A stretch of 64,000 nucleotides of DNA from Dactylosporangium sp. AC04546 (GTDB taxonomy: Bacteria > Actinomycetota > Actinomycetes > Mycobacteriales > Micromonosporaceae), in contig NZ_JAHYSG010000070.1 in the NCBI RefSeq assembly GCF_022095675.1, positions 1-64,000 on the forward strand, in the 5' to 3' direction. Below the pieces are notes generated by a model, which saw only the letters and a program-made list of their open reading frames with translations, was not told where the DNA came from and ran no database searches. Both the position numbers and the translations under genes were made by a program. Each line of letters begins with the position of its first letter. The stretch's first letter is position 1. This document shows, one piece after another, positions 57,218 to 64,000 of the stretch.

Positions 57218-58170
57218 GAGCGGCCCTTCGTTGCGGGGGTGGCGGAGTCGCTGGCGCGGGGCAGCCGGTCGACGCTGGACGGGTCGTGCGGGTCCTTGTA
57301 CAGCAGGATCGTGCAGGCGCCGCCGTCGAGGCCGGCCGGGCAGCGGTTGACCGGCCAGGGCACGCCGAGGCGCTCGCGGGCCATCTCCACGTGCCAGATC
57401 GGCACGTGGGTGCGGTAGATGGTGGTCGGGCGCCCGCCCCAGGTCACCGGGTGCTCGTCGGTCACGACCGCGAGCCCGAGCCCGGCCGCGAACCGGCCGT
57501 CGAGGACCTGGCGGGCGCAGGTACCACAGGGGTCCTGCACGATCGTGAACTTCTCGTCGTCCTCGCTGATGGCGAGGTCGGTGAAGTGGCCGTGCAGCAG
57601 GCGGACCAGGTTCTCCAGGCGCTCGCCCGCGGGCCGGTCGATGTCGCTCATGAGGCCGCGCAGGGCGTCCTCGCCGCGGCGGCGGTGGAACGCCTCGAGC
57701 TCGTCCGGACCGTAGCTCGCGTACACCTGCGAGAGCAGGGCGGACAGCCAGTCCCGCAGCACGTCGACGGCCGAGCGCCACTCGGCCTCGCGGCGGTCGA
57801 AGACCGCCAGCGCGGTGTCCCGGTCGTCACGGCCGGCCGCCGCGGCCACCTCGTCGGCCATCGGGGCCGGCTCCTCGTCGTGCACGGGGTCGACGCCCGG
57901 GTAGGCCGCGAAGAAGGCCAGGGTCCGGCCCACCAGGAGGCGCAGGCCGTCGCGGCCGTGCCGCTCGACGGCGGTGTCGAGGATCGTGGTGACCCAGTCG
58001 AGGTAGCGCTCGCGCTGCCCGCGGTGCTCGCGCTCCAGCGCCGCCAGCTCCGCCCGCAGACCGTCCACATCGGAGTGTTCGAGCCGGCGGAGCAGGCGGT
58101 CGCGGGGCGACGCCGACAGCTCGCGCAGAGCCTCCTCGGTGTACAGGCGATGCGCTCGACCTGCGTTCAC
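57214..58170 (-). CDS. Conserved Cys-motif protein of unknown function
   Basis: The protein has 318 aa. Residues 1-190 are helical and acidic/basic, with two similar halves ending in RLLVGRTLAFFAAYPG and LENLVRLLHGHFTDLAI. The C-terminal part is conserved-looking: FTIVQDPCGTCARQVLDG, then YRTHVPIWHVEMARERLGVPWPVNRCPAGLDGGACTILLYKD. Cysteines, the T-H-x-x-x-W-H motif and the PWP loop suggest a metal or Fe-S site. I recognise no named family. It starts at a GTG with GGAGAGGAGG upstream and is coupled to the ferredoxin oxidoreductase gene, so it may be an accessory protein for that enzyme. Confidence 0.7.
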   Translation of the reverse strand: MNAGRAHRLYTEEALRELSASPRDRLLRRLEHSDVDGLRAELAALEREHRGQRERYLDWVTTILDTAVERHGRDGLRLLVGRTLAFFAAYPGVDPVHDEEPAPMADEVAAAAGRDDRDTALAVFDRREAEWRSAVDVLRDWLSALLSQVYASYGPDELEAFHRRRGEDALRGLMSDIDRPAGERLENLVRLLHGHFTDLAISEDDEKFTIVQDPCGTCARQVLDGRFAAGLGLAVVTDEHPVTWGGRPTTIYRTHVPIWHVEMARERLGVPWPVNRCPAGLDGGACTILLYKDPHDPSSVDRLPRASDSATPATKGRS

Positions 58171-58200
58171 GCCGGCCTCCTCTCCGCCACCCTTGACGCT

Positions 58201-58222
58201 AAGGTCGTAACCTTATAACCTT
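58201..58222. promoter_or_regulatory. Operator-like AAGGT/ACCTT repeats over a divergent promoter
   Basis: AAGGT, 4 bp, ACCTT forms an inverted repeat at 58201-58214. AACCTT is then directly repeated at 58209-58214 and 58217-58222. TAACCT at 58216-58221 fits a -10 whose transcript would begin at GTG 58229 (leaderless). Sitting between the two operons, it is the likely FadR-type binding site. Confidence 0.6.
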
Positions 58223-58228
58223 CGGCGT

Positions 58229-59101
58229 GTGATGCACAACACACCCCTGACCAGCAAAAATGCGGCGCCCGCCACGCTGCAGGTCTCGGTCGACGCCGGG
58301 GTCGCGTGGGTCGAGCTGAACCGCCCCGAGGTGCTGAACTCGTTCAACGAGACGATGCTGCGCGAGCTCGCCGACCTGTGGGCGCGGCTGCGGGTCGACG
58401 ACGAGGTACGGGTCGTGGTCGTCACCGGAGCCGGCGAGAAGGCGTTCTGCACCGGCTACGACCGCTCCGGCCTCGATGACGCGGACGACGCAGACGACGG
58501 AGCGGACGACGACGCGGACGGTTCGGCCGCGGTGCTGAAGGCGAGCAGCCCGTTCCTGCGCGCCGACGTCGGCGACTTCCTCGGCCCCAAGTCGTGCGGC
58601 CTGTGGAAGCCGGTCGTCGCCGCGGTCAACGGCATCGCCTGCGGCGGCGCGTTCTACCTGCTCGGCGAGGCCGACATCATCATCGCCGCCGACCACGCCA
58701 CGTTCTTCGACCCGCACACGACGTTCGGCATGCCGGCCGTCTTCGAGCCGCTGCACCTGCTGCGCCGCATGCCCCTGGGCGAGGTGCTGCGCCTCACGCT
58801 GCTCGGCTCGGCCGAGCGGATGTCGGCCCAGCGCGCGCTCGACGTCGGCCTGGTCTCCGAGGTCGTGCCGGGTGACCAGCTGCGGTCGGCGGCCGGAGCG
58901 GTCGCGGCGACCATCGCGGCCCTGCCGCCCCTCGCGGTCCAGGCGAGCCTGCGCGCCATCTGGATCGGCTCCGAGATGGCGCCGGGACAGGCGCTCGGCG
59001 TCGCGCACGCGCTGGTCGCCGCCGGCACCGACCCGGCCGCGCTGGCCGCCGGCCAGCAGGCCTTCCGGACCGGTGGCCGGCCCCGGTGGCGGCTGCGATG
59101 A
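58229..59101 (+). CDS. Enoyl-CoA hydratase/isomerase family protein
   Basis: The protein has 290 aa. VAWVELNRPEVLNSFNETML is the family opening. AFCTGYD replaces the usual FCAGGD oxyanion strand. The second strand reads KPVVAAVNGIACGGAFYLLGEADIIIA and PHTTFGMPAVFEP. Between them an acidic insert (DDADDADDGADDDADG, about residues 84-100) is unusual. The lack of the standard catalytic glutamates makes the reaction uncertain: hydratase, isomerase or hydrolase. GTG 58229 or ATG 58232 is the start; operator-like repeats lie just upstream. The stop overlaps the next ATG. Confidence 0.87.
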   Translation: MMHNTPLTSKNAAPATLQVSVDAGVAWVELNRPEVLNSFNETMLRELADLWARLRVDDEVRVVVVTGAGEKAFCTGYDRSGLDDADDADDGADDDADGSAAVLKASSPFLRADVGDFLGPKSCGLWKPVVAAVNGIACGGAFYLLGEADIIIAADHATFFDPHTTFGMPAVFEPLHLLRRMPLGEVLRLTLLGSAERMSAQRALDVGLVSEVVPGDQLRSAAGAVAATIAALPPLAVQASLRAIWIGSEMAPGQALGVAHALVAAGTDPAALAAGQQAFRTGGRPRWRLR

Positions 59102-60102
59102 TCGACTTCTCCCTGTCGAGCGAGCAGCTCGACCTGCGGGCGAGCCTGACCGCGCTGCTCGCCGACCACTCCACGTCGGCGCGCGTGCGGGCCGCCGAAC
59201 CGCTCGGCTTCGACCCGGCGCTGTGGGCCGTGCTCACCGACTTCGGCTTCCCTCACCTCGCGGGCTCGCGCGACGGGACGCCGGCCGGGCTGGCCGAGCT
59301 CGTCATCGCCGCGCAGGCGGCCGGCGCGTGCCTCGCTCCGGTACCACTGGTGGAGACCCTCGTCGCGACCCGGCTGCTCGACCGCCTCGGCCGCGCCGAC
59401 GCCGGCCTGGTGACGTTCGCGCCACGCCCGGCCGTGGGCGGCGCCGCCCGGACGGTGCCGTGGGCGGCGGTCGCCGACCGGGTCATCGCCTGGGACGCGG
59501 GCCGCCTCGTCGTCTCGGGGCCCGGTCACGACGTCACCACGCCGAAGCAGACCCTGGCCGGGCTGGCGCTCGGCCACGTCGACCTCACCGGCGCGACGGT
59601 GCTCGCCGACGGGCCCGAAGCGGCCACGCTGTTCGACGAGGCCCTCGCCGACTGGCGGGTCCTCACCGCGGCCGGCCTGGTCGGCATCGGCACCGCCGGC
59701 CTGCAGCTCGGCGTGGAGTACGCGAAGACCCGCCACCAGTTCGGCCAGCCGATCGGCGCGTTCCAGGCCCTGGCCCACCAGCTGGCCGACGCCGCGACGC
59801 TCGTGGACGGCGCCGAGCTGCTCGTCCTCGAGGCGGCCTGGGCCGGCGACACCGGCAGCGCCCGCCGCCTCGGCCTGGCCGCGATGGCCTGCACGTTCGC
59901 CGCCCGGGCCGCCCGCCACGCCACCGACCGCAGCCTGCACGCCCACGGCGGCTACGGCTACACCCTGGAGTACGACATCCAACTCTTTTTCCGCCGAGCC
60001 ACAGCACTCGGGCTCCTGGCCGACGCCGCCGGCGGCGACGGCGCGGCCACCGAGGCCGTCGTCGCGCTCGCGCTGGCCGACACCGACGAGGGGCGGCCGT
60101 AG
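59098..60102 (+). CDS. Acyl-CoA dehydrogenase, degenerate-subunit type
   Basis: The protein has 334 aa, shorter than standard. MIDFSLSSEQLDLRASLTALL is the opening. GVEYAKTRHQFGQPIGAFQALAHQLADA is the conserved C-terminal-domain motif, and LHAHGGYGYTLEYDIQLFFRRA is the family finish. The mid-domain FAD and substrate motifs are poor. Pairing with the full-length dehydrogenase directly downstream suggests a two-subunit (alpha2beta2) enzyme as in actinobacterial steroid side-chain FadE pairs. ATG 59098 overlaps the preceding stop. Confidence 0.88.
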   Translation: MIDFSLSSEQLDLRASLTALLADHSTSARVRAAEPLGFDPALWAVLTDFGFPHLAGSRDGTPAGLAELVIAAQAAGACLAPVPLVETLVATRLLDRLGRADAGLVTFAPRPAVGGAARTVPWAAVADRVIAWDAGRLVVSGPGHDVTTPKQTLAGLALGHVDLTGATVLADGPEAATLFDEALADWRVLTAAGLVGIGTAGLQLGVEYAKTRHQFGQPIGAFQALAHQLADAATLVDGAELLVLEAAWAGDTGSARRLGLAAMACTFAARAARHATDRSLHAHGGYGYTLEYDIQLFFRRATALGLLADAAGGDGAATEAVVALALADTDEGRP

Positions 60103-61281
60103 ATGGACTTCGAACCCTCCGAGGCGCAGCAGCGCTTCCGCACCGAACTCCGGCAGTTCCTGGCCGAGCTGCCGCCGGCGACCTCGGCCGCCGTGCACGA
60201 CACCGGCACCCTGCACAGCTGGAGCGTGCACCGGGCCATGGCCGAGCGGGGCTGGCTGAAGGCGGCCTGGCCGGTCGAGCAGGGCGGGCAGGGCCGGGAC
60301 CCGTTCGAGATGGCGACCCTCAACGAGGAGTTCGCCCGGGCCGGGATCCCGATCGAGGGCTGGCTCATCGCCGAGCTGGTGGCCAAGACGCTGCAGATCG
60401 TCGGCACCGAGCAGCAGCGGCACGAGGTCATCCCGGCCATCCTCGGCGGCGAGATCCTCATGTGCCTCGGCTACTCCGAGCCGGACTCGGGCTCCGACGT
60501 CGCCGCGGCCCGCACCCGCGCGACCCGCGACGGCGACGGATGGCTCATCGACGGCCAGAAGATGTTCACCACCATGGCCCACGAGGCCAGCTACGTCTTC
60601 CTGCTCGCCCGGACCAACCCGGATGTGCCCAAGCACCGCGGCCTGACGATGTTCCTGGTGCCGATCGACGCGCCGGGCGTCGAGGTACGCCCGGTGCACA
60701 CGCTCGGCGGCGAGCGCACCAACGCCACGTTCTACGAACGGGTCCGCGTCCCCGACAGCGCCCGGGTCGGGGAGGTCGACGGCGGCTGGGACGTCATGAT
60801 GGTGGCGCTCGCCTTCGAACGCCAGCCGGCCGCGGCCGGGCACCTGCTGCACCTGGTCGACCGGGCCGTCGCCTGGGCCCGCACGCCCGACGCCGCCGGC
60901 CACGCGCCCATCGAGCGTCCCGAGGTGCGCGCCTGCCTCGCCCGGGCCTGCACCGACCTCGAGGTGAGCCGCCTCATGGGGTACCGCATGACCTGGCTCA
61001 CCTCCCGCGACGTCCTGCCGCACACGCAGGGGTCCCTGGCGAAGCTGTTCAGCTCGGAGGCGCTCATGCGGGCGGCCTCGTCCTTCATGGACGTCGCCGG
61101 CGCGGACGGGCTGCTCGCCGGGCACGGCACCGACGCGCCGGCCGACGGCTGGATCGAGCACGAGTTCCGGCACTCGGTCGTCACCACGATCTACGCCGGG
61201 ACCAGCGAGATCCAGCGGGGCATCATCGCGGAGCGGCACCTCGGCCTGCCCCGCGCCCAGGCGAGGCGGGCGGGCGCATGA
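60103..61281 (+). CDS. Acyl-CoA dehydrogenase
   Basis: The protein has 392 aa, full length. MDFEPSEAQQRFRTELRQFL is the opening. CLGYSEPDSGSDVAAARTRATRDGDGWLIDGQKMFTT is the FAD/substrate segment, and TTIYAGTSEIQRGIIAERHLGLPR is the standard finish that supplies FAD contacts. It is probably the flavin-bearing partner of the shorter dehydrogenase encoded upstream without a gap. It introduces a 2,3-double bond in an acyl-CoA, feeding the enoyl-CoA hydratases of the operon. Confidence 0.95.
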   Translation: MDFEPSEAQQRFRTELRQFLAELPPATSAAVHDTGTLHSWSVHRAMAERGWLKAAWPVEQGGQGRDPFEMATLNEEFARAGIPIEGWLIAELVAKTLQIVGTEQQRHEVIPAILGGEILMCLGYSEPDSGSDVAAARTRATRDGDGWLIDGQKMFTTMAHEASYVFLLARTNPDVPKHRGLTMFLVPIDAPGVEVRPVHTLGGERTNATFYERVRVPDSARVGEVDGGWDVMMVALAFERQPAAAGHLLHLVDRAVAWARTPDAAGHAPIERPEVRACLARACTDLEVSRLMGYRMTWLTSRDVLPHTQGSLAKLFSSEALMRAASSFMDVAGADGLLAGHGTDAPADGWIEHEFRHSVVTTIYAGTSEIQRGIIAERHLGLPRAQARRAGA

Positions 61282-62096
61282 CGACCATCGAGGACGTGAC
61301 AACGCAGGTGCGCTGCACCGTCGCCGGCGGCGTGGCCCGCATCGTGTTCGACCGCCCGGAGAAGCGCAACGCGCTCGGACCGCCGCAGCGCGAACGGCTG
61401 ATCTCGCTGCTGGCCCACGCCGGCTCGGCGGTCGAGATCCGCGCCGTCCTGCTCTCAGCCGTCGGGCGGGCGTTCTGCGCCGGCGGCGACCTCAGCCTCC
61501 CCCGCCGCGACCCGGTGGACGGCCGCCCGGCGAAGGTCGTCGGCGGGACCGGGCCCGGCGTGCGCAGCGCGCAGGCCCTCATCGCCGCGGTGCTCGACTG
61601 CCCCAAGCCGGTCATCGCCGCCGTGAACGGGGTGGCCGCCGGCATGGGCGCCCAGCTCGCGCTCGCCGCCGACTTCGTCGTGGCCTCGCCGCAGGCCCGG
61701 TTCGCGGAGCTGTTCATGACCCGCGGGATCGTGCCCGACGCCGGGGCGGCGTACCTGCTGCCCCGCGTTCTCGGGCTGCACCACGCCAAGCGGCTGCTGC
61801 TGCTCGGCGGCGACCTGTCCGCCGCCGACGCCGAACGGCTCGGCATCGTGCATCAACTGGTCGAGCCGGAGCAGCTCGACGCCACCGCCGACGCCCTCGC
61901 AGCCCGGCTCGCGGCCGGGCCGACCGTCGCGATCGGGCTCGCCAAACGCCTGCTGAACCAGTCCCTCGACGCGGACCGGGTCGCGGCGTTCGACCGGGAG
62001 GAGATGGCCGTCGCCATGAACGTCTGGACCGAGGACAGCGCCGAGGGGCTGCGCAGCTTCGCCGAGAAGCGCGACCCGGTCTTCCGGGGGTGGTGA
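61278..62096 (+). CDS. Enoyl-CoA hydratase/isomerase family protein
   Basis: The protein has 272 aa. VARIVFDRPEKRNALGPPQRERL is the opening, AFCAGGDLSLP the first oxyanion strand, and KPVIAAVNGVAAGMGAQLALAADFVVASPQARFAELFMTRGIVPDAGAAYLLPRVLG the second, with the conserved E and D near the active site (FAELF, VPDAG). The C-terminal SAEGLRSFAEKRDPVFRGW is family-typical. It hydrates or isomerises an enoyl-CoA. ATG 61278 overlaps the dehydrogenase stop by 4 bp. Confidence 0.93.
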   Translation: MTTIEDVTTQVRCTVAGGVARIVFDRPEKRNALGPPQRERLISLLAHAGSAVEIRAVLLSAVGRAFCAGGDLSLPRRDPVDGRPAKVVGGTGPGVRSAQALIAAVLDCPKPVIAAVNGVAAGMGAQLALAADFVVASPQARFAELFMTRGIVPDAGAAYLLPRVLGLHHAKRLLLLGGDLSAADAERLGIVHQLVEPEQLDATADALAARLAAGPTVAIGLAKRLLNQSLDADRVAAFDREEMAVAMNVWTEDSAEGLRSFAEKRDPVFRGW

Positions 62097-62099
62097 GCG

Positions 62100-62978
62100 A
62101 TGCCCAGACCCACCGGCATCGGTGTCATCGACCTGATGATGGGAATCCCGAAGGGACCCGACGACGACAGCTGGCGCCGGTTCCTCGGCACCCAGCTGCG
62201 CGACCAGGAGAGCCGCGAGACGTACCGGTTCCCCGCCGAGTACATGTTCAAGGGCCTGCCCGACCAGCGCTTCAGCGCCGACGGCGCCAAGGCCGTGCTG
62301 CTGGAGATGGACCGCTGGGGCGTCGAGCGCGGCATGATCACGGTGAGCTTCGACGACGAGCTCGCGGTGGCCGCGCTGAAGGCCCATCCCGAGCGGTTCC
62401 TCGGGGCGTTCCCGGTCGACCCCAACGCCGGGATGGAGGGCGTGCGGGCGCTGCGCCGCGCGGTCGAGGAGCTGGGCGTGGTCGCGGCCAGCGCGATGCC
62501 GAGCGGCCTGAACCCGCCGGTGCCCATCAACGACAAGCGGTTCTACCCGCTGTACGCGGCCTGCGTCGACCTGAACATCCCGATCTTCGTCTGCGCCGGC
62601 GTGCCCGGGCCGCGCATCCCGTTCGCGGCCCAGGAGGTCGCCCTCATCGACGAGGTCTGCTGGTTCTTCCCCGAGCTGCGCTTCGTCACCCGCCACGGCT
62701 GCGAGCCGTGGGTCGACCTGGCCGTGAAGCTGCTGCTGAAGTGGCCGAACCTGTACTACTCGACGAGCGCCTTCGCCCCGCGGTACTACCCGAAGCAGAT
62801 CCTCGACTTCGCCAACACCCGCGGCGCGGACAAGGTGCTCTACGCCGGCTACTTCCCGATGGGCCTGTCGCTGGAGCGCATCTTCACCGAGCTCGACGAC
62901 CTGCCGCTGCACGAGCACGTGTGGGAGAAGTTCCTGCGCACCAACGCGCTGCGCGTGCTCGGTGGTGGTTTGGCATGA
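62100..62978 (+). CDS. Amidohydrolase-related protein (Amidohydro_2 type) lacking the usual HxH
   Basis: The protein has 292 aa. It matches the Amidohydro_2 barrel in FPAEYMFKGLPDQ, ERFLGAFPVDPNAGMEGVRALRRAVEELG, FVTRHGCEPWVDLAVKLLLKWPNLYYSTSAF and VLYAGYFPMGLSLERIFTELDDLPL. The first strand reads GIGVIDLMMGIPKGP, where family members usually have D-x-H-x-H, so two metal ligands are missing. It may be a decarboxylase/hydratase relative with altered metal use, or non-catalytic. It starts 3 bp after the ECH stop and overlaps the next gene by 4 bp. Confidence 0.82.
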   Translation: MPRPTGIGVIDLMMGIPKGPDDDSWRRFLGTQLRDQESRETYRFPAEYMFKGLPDQRFSADGAKAVLLEMDRWGVERGMITVSFDDELAVAALKAHPERFLGAFPVDPNAGMEGVRALRRAVEELGVVAASAMPSGLNPPVPINDKRFYPLYAACVDLNIPIFVCAGVPGPRIPFAAQEVALIDEVCWFFPELRFVTRHGCEPWVDLAVKLLLKWPNLYYSTSAFAPRYYPKQILDFANTRGADKVLYAGYFPMGLSLERIFTELDDLPLHEHVWEKFLRTNALRVLGGGLA

Positions 62979-64000
62979 CGCCTCGTGCGATCGTCGTCGG
63001 CACCGGCTTCGGGCTGCGGGTGCACGTGCCGGCGCTGCGGGCGGCCGGGTTCGAGGTGGCCGCGCTGGTCGGCCAGGACGCCGGGCGGACGGCCCGCCGG
63101 GCCGCGCGGGTCGGCGTGCCGGCCGGGTTCGACACCCTCCCGGCCGCGCTGGAGGCCACCGGCGCCGACGTCGTCACCATCGCCACGCCGCCGGACACGC
63201 ACGCCGAGCTGGCCGGGCTGGCCGTCGCGGCCGGCCGGCACGTCATCTGCGAGAAGCCCCTCGCACTGTCCGTGGAGCAGGCCGAGGCGATGGCGAAGGC
63301 GGCCGACGCGGCCGGGGTCGTCGCGCTGGTCGGCACCGAGTTCCGGTGGGACCCCGCGATCGAGGCGGTCCGCGCCGCGATCGCCGCGGGCCGCATCGGC
63401 CGGCCGCACACGGCCACGGTCGTGCGCTCCTACCCGATCCTGGCCGCCGCCGACGCGGGCGCGCCCGGCTGGTGGTTCGACCCGGCCCGCGGTGGCGGGT
63501 GGCTGCGGGCCAACGGCACCCACCTGATCGACCAGCTGCAGCTCTGGCTCGGCCCGATCGTCGAGGTGTCGGCCACCCTGGGCCAGGCGGTGCCCCGCTC
63601 GGGCGGCGGCGCCGACGACGGCTACGGCGTGCTGTTCCGCACCGCGGACGGCGCCGTCGGGGTGCTCCAGGAGTGCGCGGCGGCCTGGGGCGAGCCGGTC
63701 GAGGTGACCCGGGTGGCCGGCACCGCCGGCACCGTGTCCGTCGCGGACGGCCGGGCCCGCCTCACCACGCCCGACGGGTCCCACGACCTGACCCCGGACG
63801 TCGCACCGCCCCCGTCGACGGAACCCGGCGACACGCGGCCGTGGACCGCGCAGGAGATCGCGTCGTACACCGGGCTCGCCCGCTGGCTGCACCAGCGCCT
63901 CTCCGGCACGGCCGAGGCGGGCTTCCCCCGCCCGGCGACGTTCGCCGACGGCCTGGCCGTCCTCCGCGTCGTCGAGGCGATCCAGGCGTCGGCCGAGCAG
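62975..64000 (+). CDS. Gfo/Idh/MocA family oxidoreductase, 3' end outside window
   Basis: 342 codons are visible without a stop, so the end is missing. PRAIVVGTGFGLRVHVPALRAAGFEVAALVG is the NAD(P) Rossmann start. TIATPPDTHAELAGLAVAAGRHVICEKPLALS contains the E-K-P catalytic-lysine motif, and GWWFDPARGGGWLRANGTHLIDQLQLWLG continues into the sheet domain with the conserved G-G-x-x-x-x-x-G-x-H-x-x-D. Such enzymes oxidise or reduce sugar-like or cyclic alcohols. The ATG overlaps the upstream stop (ATGA), placing it sixth in the rightward operon. Confidence 0.92.
   Translation, partial: MTPRAIVVGTGFGLRVHVPALRAAGFEVAALVGQDAGRTARRAARVGVPAGFDTLPAALEATGADVVTIATPPDTHAELAGLAVAAGRHVICEKPLALSVEQAEAMAKAADAAGVVALVGTEFRWDPAIEAVRAAIAAGRIGRPHTATVVRSYPILAAADAGAPGWWFDPARGGGWLRANGTHLIDQLQLWLGPIVEVSATLGQAVPRSGGGADDGYGVLFRTADGAVGVLQECAAAWGEPVEVTRVAGTAGTVSVADGRARLTTPDGSHDLTPDVAPPPSTEPGDTRPWTAQEIASYTGLARWLHQRLSGTAEAGFPRPATFADGLAVLRVVEAIQASAEQ

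Noticed and set aside
54026..57418. 1130-codon rightward open frame opposite the ferredoxin oxidoreductase gene
   Set aside because: The leftward frame has full catalytic and Fe-S motifs; the rightward one has none.

Overview
The window is GC-rich DNA (about 70% or more) from an actinomycete. GTG starts are frequent, ATGA/GTGA overlaps link many genes, several promoters lead straight into a start codon, and EspC-like, DUF574-type and LCP-type genes occur. A Micromonosporaceae-like host is my best guess, but no rRNA or phylogenetic marker is present. No tRNA, rRNA, CRISPR array, insertion sequence or phage gene was recognised.

Layout. 0-14.6 kb is a patchwork of mostly single housekeeping or accessory genes: an LCP protein cut by the window edge, an FHA protein, a STAS protein, a deazaflavin-type reductase, a DinB-like protein, an M20 peptidase, a small EspC-like/helical/GNAT operon, a beta-lactamase-fold hydrolase, a frameshifted DUF6928-like gene, an EcsC-like protein, a DUF574 methyltransferase, a GGDEF-EAL protein and a voltage-gated ion channel. 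14.7-25.1 kb is one tightly packed seven-gene operon of membrane glycosyltransferases, soluble glycosyltransferases, a methyltransferase, a YfhO-like protein and a flippase-like protein, presumably making a cell-surface glycan or glycolipid. 25.1-30.2 kb holds a giant composite redox protein (FHA, PrnB/IDO-like heme domain, flavin/NAD(P)H reductase, cytochrome b5, helical tail), a CBS-domain gene coupled to it, and a divergent second CBS gene.

30.3-50.1 kb is a catabolic gene cluster: two SDRs, three CMD-family proteins (one a tandem fusion), two HIBADH-type dehydrogenases, two cupin-type proteins, two metallo-beta-lactamase-fold hydrolases, two DUF6282-type metal hydrolases, a TPP enzyme, an HpaI-type aldolase, a Baeyer-Villiger-type monooxygenase, a polyamine-type ABC importer, and IclR and GntR regulators. 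Five copies of one 21-bp inverted repeat sit on or beside the promoters of separate transcription units here. The GntR gene lies between two of them, so it probably controls the cluster. The substrate is unknown. The gene set fits uptake of a small organic compound, oxygen insertion, lactone or ester hydrolysis, decarboxylation and aldol cleavage.

50.2-52.7 kb has a small membrane protein, an Mth938-like protein and PolX. 52.9-64 kb is a second catabolic locus with two divergent operons. The leftward one encodes a Cys-motif protein, an indolepyruvate:ferredoxin-oxidoreductase-like fusion and a FadR-type regulator. The rightward one encodes two enoyl-CoA hydratases, two acyl-CoA dehydrogenases, an amidohydrolase-like protein and a Gfo/Idh oxidoreductase that runs off the end. 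A cluster of AAGGT/ACCTT repeats overlaps the shared promoter region.
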